64,000 nt of DNA, taken from NCBI GenBank assembly GCA_905250885.1, contig CAJNOQ010000041.1:27183-91182 (forward strand). Direction: 5' to 3'. This DNA is from Didymodactylos carnosus (Eukaryota > Rotifera > Eurotatoria > Philodinida > Philodinidae). This document shows, piece after piece, positions 1 to 10,408 of this stretch (position 1 is its first letter; each line of letters begins with the position of its first letter). The notes beneath the pieces are model-generated. The model was not told the DNA's origin. It was given only the letters and a program-made list of their open reading frames with translations, and did not search any database. A program made the translations under genes and the position numbers.

Positions 1-190
1 GTGTAAATATAGCCTGCACACTATGCTAAGAAATATGAAGTGTCTTGTATATAATGGACACTTTTTTTTGTATATCTTTAAAATGAGAATAACAAAAACA
101 CATATCTTCAATGACACACGTGTCTATAGACACATAGTATATACTCTTATATAATCTTATTGGTGTGTTAAAGATTTAAGTGTGAACGAT

Positions 191-208
191 CTCGAAGTTA
201 ACTTCGAG
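191..208. repeat. Perfect 18-bp palindrome
   Basis: The sequence ctcgaagttaacttcgag reads identically on both strands. It lies in a degraded non-coding stretch, so it may be a fragment of an inverted-repeat element. No function can be assigned. Confidence 0.6.
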
Positions 209-324
209 TTAACTCTGAAAAATTTGTAGTGTGAACGTGGCCTTTGAAATAAGAGAAAAAGAGTTCTTTTCCGTTCTTGCAATTCAAAAAGTACTAACTA
301 TATCCACCAATAAAATTCCGTGAC

Positions 325-690
325 GTGAGTCGCGTCGCGACTTTTTAAAACTCAGCTAGATTGTCCTGCAATAGCCGCAATTACTGTCGGCATGAGTCGC
401 GTCGCGAAATAGCAATATGATAGTAATTGCGCTAAGAAAAACTATACTGAATTCGTAAGAATGGAATCGATGCAGATTTAGAGTCCTGCCGCGAGATCGC
501 GAGTGTGTAGCGTTCACACCATGATTTCGCGAGCATATAGCGATCGCGCTGTGACTATGAAATCGCAATTGGACTCCTACAAAATATTTTTTCTAAAAAA
601 CATGAGTTTACCAAGATCACGACATGATAAGGTGACTTTATAGCGATCGCGACGCGACAGCCATGAGTTTATAGTGATCGCGACTTAGGC
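325..690. repeat. TCGCG-rich interspersed short repeats
   Basis: In otherwise AT-rich DNA this stretch repeats CpG-rich words such as gagtcgcgtcgcga (about 327 and 394), gcgatcgcg and gtgatcgcgac, some of them palindromic. The copies are irregularly spaced, so this is not a clean tandem array. It may be the remains of a repeat family or of a satellite unit. No gene is visible in it. Confidence 0.5.
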
Positions 691-719
691 GTGATCGTCG
701 ACCCGGGCTTCTTATGTAC

Positions 720-1014
720 AGTAACAGTATATCGGACGAAGGGGCCAAAGCAGTTGCAGAAGCATTAAAGATGAAATACAATACTAGCAAGTCCTAATAT
801 TAGAAGTAACAGTATATCGGCCGAAGGAGCGAAGGCAATTGAAGAAGGGTTGGAAATTAACAGAACATTAGCAAGTCTTGATATTAGCAGTGACAATATA
901 TTCGAAGATTGGAACAACGCAATTGAAAAAGAAGTGAAGGTGAACAAAACGTTAGCAAGTCTTGCTATAGGATATCGCATTATAACAGAAGAAGGGGCGG
1001 AAGCAGTTAAATGA
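720..1014 (+). pseudogene. Leucine-rich-repeat (RNH1/NLRC-like) fragment
   Basis: The plus strand encodes about three and a half LRRs with an 84-base (28-residue) period. Each contains the pattern NSIS.EGAKA(V/I).E.L..N.TLASL.I, typical of ribonuclease-inhibitor-type LRRs as in NLRC3-like proteins. The first unit (from 720) ends in stops near 803 and the repeat resumes in another frame at 805, so a frameshift separates them. The second frame runs to a TGA at 1012-1014. No upstream repeats, NACHT domain or start codon are seen. This looks like a decayed fragment of a large LRR gene family, not a working gene. Confidence 0.7.
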
Positions 1015-2091
1015 ACATTGAAAACATGCTTGATTGATGAATTGGTTGATGTTAATCGTCATAAAAGTTTGCAGAAAAAGTGCGATCATAACGTTTCTGT
1101 TGATCAAACGAATGCTTTGAGTGAATCAAGATTTTTCCCACTCTAGAAAAGCAGTCATTTCGGCTGAAGGGACTGAAGTTCCCAGATCTTGTTTTTTACT
1201 ACAACTGAGTTGTTAATTTGTATTTCGCGAAACGCTATGCTTTTACTGTTTACACTTTATTTTGTTCTCTAACAGAATTTTTTATATCTAGCAACAGATA
1301 ACCGCCTGGACAAGTAACAGTCTCCTTTAGTGTTGAAGTTTCCGGTAGCTTGTTTTTTTTAGATCGTCTTTAAAAGCACATCACTAGACGCAGCTTTTTG
1401 CGCTGATCACAAATATCGATTTTAAATTTAATGAAAATTGAATTTTGAATTTTATAAAAACAAATTTAAATTTTTAAAACTTATTTCTTTACAAATTTCA
1501 CTTTTTTAAATTTATAAGGTCCGGAACACAGCTTTACACGTCGCTTCCTCTTTCTCAATACATGTAGTAAAAATGATTATGAATATTTACAATGAAGTTG
1601 TACCGTTCCATTTTGACAGTGAATGGCACAAATAGCTCTTCAAATATTTCATTAAGTGATCAGCATCTGCCAATGGAGAAGTTTGGTCCACTTAATGCAA
1701 CATTATTCTAAAGACAAGATTCTCCGTCCAACTGAAATAAATCATCGTATAAAAGAAGACCTTTAATTTCGTTTTTACAGATTTTATATTATGATAAACG
1801 GTCTGAAACAGATCATACAGGAAAGAGGACGACAAAATTAAAGGTAAAGACAACGCTAAATAAACGCGAGATAACTGTTGAGTGTTTCGAAAAGGAATTT
1901 ATTGTAATGCACAGAAATTTTCTTTTACATTTTTTATTGATGCATTTATATTTTTATTATTTCTTATTTTTTTATTAATAGTCTTGAAAAACAACATCTC
2001 CAATTGGCTATAAAACTGCTCAATCAAAAAGACACTTGTGGAAAATGACATAGAATGATGTCAGAAAATTCTTAGAATTGGATATGGATAG
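1015..2091. other. No gene recognised
   Basis: AT-rich sequence downstream of the LRR remnant. I see no supported exon, RNA gene or clear repeat here. Confidence 0.4.
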
Positions 2092-2179
2092 AGGTGGTGT
2101 AGAAAATAAGGAAAATATGCATTGTTTATATAAACAATGCATTTTTTCTTCCTTTTTCCCTTGCTTTTCTACACCACCT
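2092..2179. repeat. Short hairpin (inverted repeat) element
   Basis: The outer arms aggtggtgtagaaaa (left) and ttttctacaccacct (right) are complementary. The centre also pairs (tgcattgtttat/ataaacaatgca), so almost the whole 88 bp can fold into one hairpin. It directly abuts the larger fold-back element that begins at about 2182. It is probably a MITE-like remnant. Confidence 0.65.
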
Positions 2180-2181
2180 GG

Positions 2182-2965
2182 GGATCGTATTGCAAAAGAA
2201 ACCATAACTCATCGACTTAAGCCATGATTTAAGTCTAAGTTTAAGACCAACTTAAGTCTGGGAAACCTTCTTTAAAAGTTTCGTCGAATCGTATCATTAA
2301 ATGCCCGAGCTATTCAAAAAATGCGTCAATGACTTAAGTTTTCGTTCTCAACTTTAACACTACATGTCCGATGACTTAAGTCCTGATTAAAGCTTAAGTT
2401 ACCTGATTATATAAAAGAAGAAAATACTTCCGTTTACTTCATTTCTACAAAATTTTAAATAATCATTCCATTTTGTCACACATAAATCTAATTCAATTAA
2501 ACACAAACAGGCGATCTGACAGGTTAAACCATTCTCAAGTTGTACATGTTAATGACAATCTACGGACGTACACGACAATGTACTCCTTCTTTCATCGCAC
2601 GGCAATAGAGTGGAATGGGTTACCTGATGAAGTTGTGACTGCAGCATTAATTAGGTCATTTAAGCAAAAGCTAAAGGATTTCTTGGAAATATAAATTTAC
2701 ATCTACTTCTTTTTCTTTTTTTGGGGGGGGTAACAGTAATCATAAGGGCTCCTCGCGCTTTTCTGTTATTCCTGCAACATTCTATTATTGTTTTCTTAGC
2801 TATCTTTTTGTTGTCAAATAAAAATAAAATCGTAAGTCCTCTTTGACTTAAGCCCTTTGACTTAAATTTTTTGTAATACGGTTTGAATTTCAGATGTGGA
2901 CTTAACTGTGACTTAAGCCTCGGTTTAGGCCTAAGTCTGACTTAAGACTTTTTGTAATACGATCC
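2182..2965. mobile_element. Fold-back element with ggatcgtatt termini and LINE remnant inside
   Basis: The left end ggatcgtattgcaaaag pairs with the right end ttttgtaatacgatcc. Both arms are full of the words cttaag, gacttaa and ttaagtc, which pair imperfectly over about 100-150 bases. Between the arms lies the 3' end of a non-LTR retrotransposon (2473-2830), so the element was either invaded by a LINE or captured it. The flanks (cctgg and tctgg) are only weakly similar, so the target duplication is uncertain. Confidence 0.6.
2473..2830 (+). mobile_element. 3' end of a non-LTR (LINE) retrotransposon
   Basis: An open frame at 2473-2694 contains the pattern SFFHRTAIEWNGLPDEVV followed by SFKQKLKDFL. 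This is the usual extreme C-terminus of reverse-transcriptase ORFs in jockey/CR1/RTE-like elements (S[FY]F.RT...WN.LP...V... S...FK..L). A T/G-rich stretch with a run of eight G follows, and an A-rich tail (aaataaaaataaaatcg) ends the copy near 2830. No polymerase core is present, so this is a 5'-truncated insertion, as is common for LINEs. The clade cannot be set from the tail alone. Confidence 0.65.
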
Positions 2966-3136
2966 TCTGGATAGAAAGCTTTCGTTCTCTATCTCGTTAA
3001 AAAGAGGACTAAAAAGTTTTTTCACACGAAGAACGGGATCAGAGAATTTTCAAGAGTTCTGTTTGTAAATATCTGCGATTTTTAGACTACGGGAAGAAAA
3101 ACGCTAATTACAATGTATAGTGGAAGATTGTTTGAC

Positions 3137-3314
3137 AGTGTCGGCAGCGATGTACCCAGCACTAGACCAGAGGTGGATCTTCATTTTCGTTAATTGAAAA
3201 CAGAAAAACACATTTTGGTTGAAATAAAAATACTACACAAGAACTTTTTTCGTTGGTCAAAAAAAGGTTTGGCCCACCTCTTACTGGAATCCTGGGTACG
3301 TCGCTGAGTGTCGG
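3137..3314. mobile_element. hAT-like MITE with 8-bp target-site duplication
   Basis: A 162-bp element (3145-3306) begins cagcgatgtacccag and ends ctgggtacgtcgctg, which are near-perfect inverted repeats. The similarity extends inward to about 35 bases (ccagaggtgg/ccacctcttac). It is flanked on both sides by the direct repeat agtgtcgg (3137-3144 and 3307-3314). An 8-bp duplication with termini starting CAG is the hallmark of hAT-superfamily transposons. It has no coding capacity and is therefore non-autonomous. Removing it rejoins the flanking sequence smoothly. Confidence 0.8.
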
Positions 3315-3315
3315 A

Positions 3316-3790
3316 TCTAGAACAAACTTTTGGTGGTAGCGGATATGTACTAAAGAGTAACTATAGTGTATCTCACGAACTAAGAAGAAGTAGCAAATCA
3401 AAAATTTCGGTACCGGTTGGTGCCAGCATCGCCACTCCCCTAAATCCTTGTGTGATACTGTTTTCTGCTTTTGTCCCTTTCGGAGTCATTGATAATCGAA
3501 GAGGCGAAAACTTATTGATGAAAGTTTTTGTCTCACTCTTATTTTAAATCCTTCTTAGCAATTTTTTGTATATTCACTGTACTAAGTTAATTAAGCCTCG
3601 GTCATTTCTTCTTTGTTTTAACTATGATTTTCGCATCTCTATCGAAGGAAATCAAGAAAATTTTAAGGTATGTTACTGTCGTACTCCACAAACAAAAAAA
3701 CCCAAGTGCAATGGAAACATCGAAGAAGTTTCTTTGCATAGAGGTTTGAGGAATAATTAAGCATTGGTGTCAAAAGTACGGTAAAATGGA
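3316..3790 (+). other. Unrecognised decayed coding-like stretch
   Basis: Open but broken frames on the plus strand, before and after the hAT-like MITE, look protein-like (for example SYSVSHELRR-type basic sequence at about 3357-3420, then a second frame at 3640-3760). They carry frame changes and no clear domain. They may be the upstream part of the same decayed locus as the MIC19 pseudogene, or an unrelated relic. No function is proposed. Confidence 0.25.
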
Positions 3791-3872
3791 TGAACTTTTT
3801 GCAATTGCAATTCAGTAGAAATTTGATCGAATCACAATATATTGCCTATTGTTTGTATTTTTAGATAAAATA

Positions 3873-4437
3873 ATGGGCATAGCATCTACAAAAGGGTCGC
3901 TAGGCAATGTCACATTTGAAAATCCGTTACTCCTAACGGAAGCCGCCTTACAACAATTGCAATCGTCGGATAGAAAAGACGTTCCCATGTCGTATCAACA
4001 AATAATAATCAACAAGTAACTGACGGTAGTCATCACAATAGTTCTGCTAATCTTTCACCATTACCCACGATCGAAACACCTGGTACAGTAGAAACATGAG
4101 CATTGTCATCGAACATCAACGATGGTGAATTAAAACGTTTACGTGATGAATATAAACAAAAATTAATTGCGCATTAAAATCAAAATTTAGAAAAATATAG
4201 TTTAACAGAAGAAAATCGATTGAAAAATTAGAAAAATTTTTTTCTAAATATTCCTATGTACCTGTTTGCGAATTAACGCGAAATGATGTTGAAAACTGCT
4301 ATGTTAATAATTCCAAACATGTTTTATCATGTTCAAATTTAGCCGAAAAGTTTATTAAGTGTGACAATAATCATTGTGAAACCAAGGGATATGTCAAGGA
4401 ATATATTGAGTCATCAAGAACCACACAACAAAGATGA
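3873..4437 (+). pseudogene. MIC19/MIC25 (CHCHD3/6) pseudogene
   Basis: The translated pieces match the MICOS subunit family MIC19/MIC25 from end to end. There is a start MGIASTKGS with a myristoylatable glycine, a VTFENP box like the family's VTFE motif, a charged coiled-coil stretch (LKRLRDEYKQKL), and a C-terminal twin CX9C domain (VPVCELTRNDVENCY, then LSCSNLAEKFIKCD). Cysteine spacing is exactly nine residues in both pairs. The frame is broken: there is a frameshift near 3990, in-frame stops near 4099 and 4177, and another frameshift near 4230. Working MIC19 sits on the mitochondrial inner membrane and holds cristae junctions; this copy cannot make it. A functional copy presumably lies elsewhere. 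Confidence 0.8.
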
Positions 4438-5387
4438 TTCAGAAGATAAACAACACCAAAATATAGATCAGAATACAAAAACCTCGTCTTATACCCAAAC
4501 ATCTTCTTCAGAATCGGTAAACGTTAAAAATTAAAAGCAAAAAACTTCACTACATCAATATATGTTTTGAAGAGTTAGTTCTTTTTCCATTGTCTGCTGT
4601 CCTATAGTCTAATGTTAGGATAAAACTGCATTTTCTGTTGTTCACTTTTCCTATCTGTTTGTTTGTTTTAAATAGATATATTTTCTGATTCTCTAATTAA
4701 GAGTATACATGAAAAAAGTCAGAGTTTTTTTACTATGCAATTTTTCTCTAATTGAAAATCGTTCAGATAGCTTGCTCTTCTTGTTTATGTTTGATTTATG
4801 CTTCAAAACATGAGAATTGTTTTCTAAATTTTGGCCATATCTGTGGTCGCTATGCGATTTATTCAGTGAACTGGCAGAAACATAAGGACACAATGAGTAA
4901 TTGTACTAACATCGAAATTTCCTTTAGCTCACTGTTAAATCTATAAGATTGTTCTTCGGTCGGTCCTTAGGCCTATAGAAAGTAGGAGATTTGGATGCAC
5001 TGCACGTTATGTTTTGATCATATTATTGTGTTAGAATGTTTACAGTGGACGCGAAGAGATTCAAGCATAGGATCTGTAGTTCCAAAAATCTCTCAAAAAA
5101 AATTTCTATCAAAATTTCTAAAAGGAGAAGGTTGTACATCCGCCCAGCCCCTCCCCCTCGTACCGCCACTGACTGTTTGGTACAAATTCGATAATTTCCA
5201 ATAGTTCATATTTTATTAGCGCTGTCAGAGAAAAGGTCCAACATTTCAAACCTTAGTTTCCTACTTGAACCCGAGACCTTAAATACCGTGAGTGAAGCGG
5301 TAGTGAAATCTGCTCAATAATTTATATAAACATTGATCGCTAAGAGTCTTTGAAAATTGTTGTCTTTTGATTTTTGAAACGAATCAG
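4438..5387. other. No gene recognised
   Basis: AT-rich spacer between the MIC19 pseudogene and the TAF5L-like gene. A locally C-rich stretch (about 5138-5170) looks like a scrap of a dispersed repeat. Upstream TAF5L exons would be expected here, but only a weak candidate at 5388-5438 was found. Confidence 0.35.
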
Positions 5388-5469
5388 AGACATTAAATTC
5401 CATACTTCAGAATGAACTTTTCAACCAACGTAAACGCTGTTAGTAGCTAATTTTTCTTTATATTTTTAG

Positions 5470-7446
5470 TAGTATTAAATAAATTGATACAATTTATTAA
5501 AATTTGTGTTGATGATCATCATCATCTGATATTTTTCTCGATGAACGTTGATCATTTTCATCCAACTGTATCGATTTATCATCTGAAAAGTTTCAATAAT
5601 GAATGGTTCTGTTCTTCTTGTATAGACAATGATCAAAAACAAATATTGTGCGGTACTGATACTGGTAAAATCTACAATATAAAAAATATTTCATATAATA
5701 AAAATACAGATGAACAAGAACATCAAACAATCAAAACCGAATTATTAGGTAATCTCTTCACATATTTATTAAAAGTGGATTTATTTAAGGGTATTCCTCC
5801 CCTCTTTTTGGACTTTCCGTAGAAATGCTGTGAAATAAAAATTAAAACTCACTAAGGCGTCATATTTTAAGAACTGATTGGAAACTCAATGAAGCATTTT
5901 TTCATTTTGTTTCAAGTTTTTAACTATCACTGTTCACGAGTTTCTCAGAAAACTTGGTTTGTCATTATGTCATATTATGGCCCCTCTCAAATTTCATCCG
6001 ATCGAGTTAAAAATTTTATCACAGGTACTCAAGGTAACATCGCACAGGTATTTTTTGGAAATTGTTTATAAGACCTTTCCTTGTCGAGTTATAGGAAAAA
6101 TACTGAAAAACGTCTCAAATACCAAGCTTTTCAATTTTAGAAACCCTATAACTCGGTAAAGGTCTAAAATAAAATTTAAACAAAATATCTCTGGTAAAAT
6201 TTTTAACTCTATCAGATGAAATTTAACGAGGTCGTAATGTGACACTGAAGCCCGGTAGCAAAAAAATAGTCTTCGAGAAAAACGCATTTTGTACACAGGT
6301 TACTTTTTCAGAGCATTTGCCGCGAAGCTTATATCTTCATAAAAGCTCATCGAAAAATTCTGAAAAGCGTCTCATTGTGACGGAAACACTTTCTTCTACT
6401 AGACTATGTGTAAGAAAAAATTTTGAATGTACAGAAAAGGGGAGAAAAGTTTTTGAAACTAAAAAATTGAGTTTTCTAGGCTTTGAAGGAAAAATGCATC
6501 ACTTTTTGAAGAAAGGTCATGGAATGCTAGGAGTGATCTCATTGTGTAGCCTACACTAGGCTCAAAATCCGAAATTTTTTCAAAAAAGAGGGGTGGATTA
6601 CCCTAATAAAATGAGTAGTAAAAATTTACAAGTATTGTACGGTTTACTGTACGAAAGTAAGAAACATATTTCACTTTTCACGATTTAGGTCACACAAAAC
6701 TTGTATCTGATCTATGCTATTATGACAATGGTGAAAAATATATTTTATCATGTTCAGCTGATTGTGATATTCGATTATGGGAATTATTAAATCATCCATC
6801 ATCAACTTCCTATCGACCAGTAACAATTTATCGTAGTCATTTATCTCCGGTATGGTGCTTAGATACACACAAAACAAGTGGTTATTTTGCATCAGGTTCA
6901 ATGGATTCAACGATACGTTTGTGGACAAGTGAACGTGTATATCCATTACGTACATTTGTTTATCATATCGATGATATAAATACAGTTAAATTTCATTCAA
7001 ATGGAAAATATTTAGCATCCGGTTCATCAGATGGTCAAATTTTATTATGGTCAATTAATGATGGTCAATTAGTTCGAATATTAAATATACAAACAAATGA
7101 TAAGATATCTATTGAAAAATTATTATTTTCATCCGATGGACATTATCTATTTTCATTAGTAACAAAACAGAATCAAACAATGTCAGATATTTGCATGTGG
7201 GATATACGAACAGCAAAAGTTAAAAAAATAGTGGAAAATATACCGTATACAAGATGTATTTCATTATGTGAATTAAGAAATGAAAATACATTTGTCACTG
7301 GCTATGAAAATGAATTATTATTTTTTAAAAAGGATGAGAGTAATGATGATAGTTTTCGACTGATGTTAACTATCGATTGTCGTTTATTGAATGTATCTCA
7401 TATTGAGAAAAATAAAGTATTTGCTCTTGTGACTGATGTGGAATGA
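5470..7446 (+). CDS. TAF5L: TAF5L-like WD40 subunit of SAGA/PCAF (5'-partial)
   Basis: Exons 5470-5748 and 6689-7446 join in phase (intron GTAATC...TTTAG). A possible upstream exon at 5388-5438 also fits in phase but has a weak donor. The protein carries WD40 repeats in the order of TAF5/TAF5L: one around SFNNEWFCSS, then LCYYDNGEKYILSCSAD..IRLW, SPVWCLDTHKTSGYFASGSMDS.IRLW, YPLRTFVYHIDDINTVKFH, and LASGSSDGQILLW. The phrase YPLR and the C-terminal tail after the last blade resemble TAF5L, a SAGA/PCAF histone-acetyltransferase subunit, more than TAF5 of TFIID. The N-terminal alpha-helical TAF5_NTD2 domain that binds the histone-fold TAFs is not visible upstream, so the gene is either truncated or its first exons were missed. 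The 940-bp intron is filled with a fold-back element. Confidence 0.75.
5785..6606. mobile_element. Fold-back element filling the TAF5L intron, with a nested inverted repeat
   Basis: The outer ends aagggtattcctcccctctt and gaggggtggattaccct are inverted copies of each other. Inside, 5961-6243 forms a second, clearer inverted repeat: the left arm contains tttcatccgatcgagttaaa and tcgagttatagg, and the right arm carries their complements. Together they make up most of the intron at 5749-6688, whereas other introns nearby are around 60 bases. It is likely a non-autonomous DNA transposon. Confidence 0.6.
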
Positions 7447-7983
7447 GATATATAATTCTTTTACTGAATAATAAACATCATCGAAATAGGTTTCTTTTTT
7501 TGGTTGTTGACGGGTTAGTAGAAGGAACTAGATTGTACTATGATATGACTCTGGAAAGAGAATGATATGATGCCGCTTGTCTAATCGGTAATAAATTTTT
7601 TATCGGTAACATTTTTAGGAAGGGGTGGGAATCCGACCTCTCGTTTGGACAGAATTACTTAAAAACATTTTTTAGAAAAAAAATTAAATTGTATCTTGAT
7701 GCTGTTGGTGAATCTTGTTTTGTAACAAATATGACAAGAAAAATATCATTCTTCAATTACTTTCAAATATGCAGCTACTCGAAATAAACTTTTAGTTAAA
7801 AAAGATGTAAATCAAAAAAAGGTTTAATTATTTAGCAGATTTCCCACCCCCTCTCAAAACTCGTATCGAAAATGCGGTGTACATAGATCTGCTCGTCACA
7901 CGTTTGCTTTCTTTTTTGAGGTTAAGTTTTGTTGTTGTCGATTTGTATTTATTTTTCTCGAATTTACGTAATATTGTAATGTG

Positions 7984-8062
7984 TATCAATGGTCGTTTGT
8001 TGACTGTATCTCACTGAGAAAAATGAAGTATTTACTCTTGTAACTGTTATGTTGAATAAGAT
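7984..8062 (+). pseudogene. Decayed duplicate of the TAF5L 3' end
   Basis: This stretch repeats the last 80 or so coding bases of the TAF5L-like gene (7368-7447) with many substitutions and a small deletion. Shared words include gtcgttt, gtatctca, gagaaaaat and ctcttgt. The frame is broken. It is probably what is left of a tandem duplication of the 3' end, about 600 bp downstream of the original. Confidence 0.6.
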
Positions 8063-8269
8063 AGATGTACGAATGATGCGCGGCTCCTTTACTTCACATT
8101 AACTATGTCTGACAATGTTTTTTTATCGTATAGTGTACACCAAATTATTTATTCATTTATTAATCTTTTATGGTTTAGCTTCTCTTTAATTCCGTTAAGA
8201 AGATAGAAATAGATTTCAAATGTATCTTTTTCGAATCACTTGTTTATTTTTAGATAAAATCTATTTTTT

Positions 8270-10408
8270 ATGTTGAGACAACGTCGAAAACCCATCACAC
8301 CAATTGAACTTGTTAAAGATTGTGATGCGTTTGTTAAAGTTGAAAATGATCTAAAAGAGCCAACAACAACTGGAGGAACAAGTTAATTCAAAATATATTT
8401 CTATATTTTATGATAAATCTGATGTTTTTATTTATTTTTAGTTGCGGTGTTGACCGCCACTGTTGTATTATGTCTTATATTTATCCATATAGTATCATTT
8501 CGAAATACATTGTTAAAATATGATTATTCAGTCGATTGGGATCATGAGAGGTTGGGGTTGACAATGCTAATCATGCTGTTTGAAATTAAGATGTTTTTTT
8601 TTATTTTTATTAGTAAACTAAAAATTAATATCGATTTAACAGTGGCAACTCAATGTGCATGTAAATTGTTTCATTGTTTTACATGAATAATAATAATTTT
8701 TTTGTTTGTCTCTTTTTACAGTGATTGGCTCAGACGTTCTGGATGTAACAAACCGTAATCCACTAGGTAACACACGATGAAAGTGTTAAAATAGATGTAA
8801 ATACAATAAAACAAACAGTTTTTACTAATAGCATTTATTCTCTCGACAATTTTAGAAGCCGGAAAACTTGATGAAGAAGACACGTGGTTCCAGTTATCTG
8901 CCAAACAAGCAAAAGTAAGGAACTGAAACATTTTCTCGAGAGAAAAATTACATTATTCAATTGTTTATCTTACTTTTTATTTGAAGGTATTCAAAAAATT
9001 GCAATTAGGAAATGAAATATTGAGAAAACAGTATCATGCAATTCATGATATTGTCTGGCTGACCGGTTACAATGCGCACAACGAAGAATTACCAAAACGG
9101 TAATTAGATGACAGATGAATAAAAGAATTATATAATTTTCAATTTTTTTGGTTTTCTTCTAAAAGAGAAATAAATCCCACGCAATCAAAGGATGCCTGTC
9201 GATTACATGGAACATTAGAAGTAAATAAACTTGCCGGCAATTTTCATATTATAATGGGAAAGTACGTTTATTTCTTACGATTTATACTTATCAAGCAAAC
9301 ACTTTGCTACTTAGATTTGATGCTGAGAACTTTGAATTTGATCGGTTACACGTTCATGGTCTAAAAGTTCGACAGTTCTTTGAAAAAGAAAGCATGTATC
9401 CATCCATTTCATCTATGTCTTTTTTATTCATTGCACAGAAATTTGGTGATGTTAAACAATTCTTCTTTAAACATTGTTCCCTTCTCACTTTTCCACCAAT
9501 TTTCCTTTTTCTTGTTAATTCAGTTTTGTTTCTGTTTACCCATCTGAACTTTTATTACGAACTATTCTTCTTATTGTTAAACCTACGCTTCTTATTGGTG
9601 CTTGGAACTGCTTATTTTCAGATCCTTTTCATTATTTGGTTCACATGCACATTTGAGTCCACTTGGGATCGATTCTGGTAAACAAATGTATTTAATTTAG
9701 CATGTATTTTATTATTAGTCTATTTATCTTCTAGCTATGAATTTTTCACATCGAATTGATCATTTTTCATTTGGACAGCCGAGTCCAGGTCTAGTTCAAC
9801 CGTTAAACGGTGATTTAAAACTATCTAATATGAGTAAGTTGCTGATGAGGAAGATTATAGACTGGGGTGTAAATACATTTTATTTAGGTAATCAAATTTA
9901 TCAATATTTTATTGAAGTTGTACCAACAGTTGTTCAAACAAGACATGCTAATGTGGAAACATATCAGTATGCTGTCACAGAAAGAGTATGTGATGTTTTA
10001 GTTATTGTAGTTGAATTAGGATAAAATATTATCGTTTATTTAGAGTAGAACGATTAATCACGATAGTGGTTCACATGGTATTCCTGGCATATTTGTCCGT
10101 TATGAAATATCGCCAATGAAAATAACTGTCAAAGAAGTGAACAGATCTTATTGGTTTTTGTTAGTTGAAATTGGAGGAATTATTGGTGGCGTTTTTGCAA
10201 CATCAGGTATGAAATACATCCTATATAAAGATGATAGTTTATTTACTCTTTTCTTTGCACTTGTATAGGTATGATTCATTCTTTCATCAGTATTATGTAT
10301 GAGAGTATTTACAAGAAATGTGAAAAAACTCATTGTGAAATAAATGAGACCGTTGTTGTAGCAAAAAATGATATTGGCATTACACCAGAATCTTCAGTAG
10401 TTATTTAA
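8270..10408 (+). CDS. ERGIC2: ERGIC2 (Erv41-type ER-Golgi cargo receptor)
   Basis: Exons: 8270-8381, 8442-8550, 8614-8660, 8722-8766, 8856-8914, 8987-9099, 9166-9261, 9631-9677, 9735-9833, 9888-9985, 10044-10206, 10269-10408. The protein follows ERGIC2 from end to end: N-terminal ELVKDCDAFVKV and GGT, first membrane segment, YDYSVD, SKLKINIDLTVA.QC, GSDVLD, CRLHGTLEVNKLAGNFHI, GSHAHLSPLG, NFSHRIDHFSFG, YQYFIEVVPT, TYQYAVTER, GSHGIPGIFVRYE, then the second membrane segment (GGIIGGVFATSG). The family cycles between the ER, ERGIC and cis-Golgi as an Erv41-Erv46 complex that retrieves or carries cargo. One problem: the exon ending at 9261 and the exon starting at 9631 join one base out of frame if strict GT-AG borders are used; all other junctions are clean. 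Confidence 0.9.

Noticed and set aside
9304-9681. 125-residue hydrophobic open frame within ERGIC2
   Set aside because: It is a read-through of the long, T-rich intron before exon 8; composition reflects the pyrimidine tract and not a protein.
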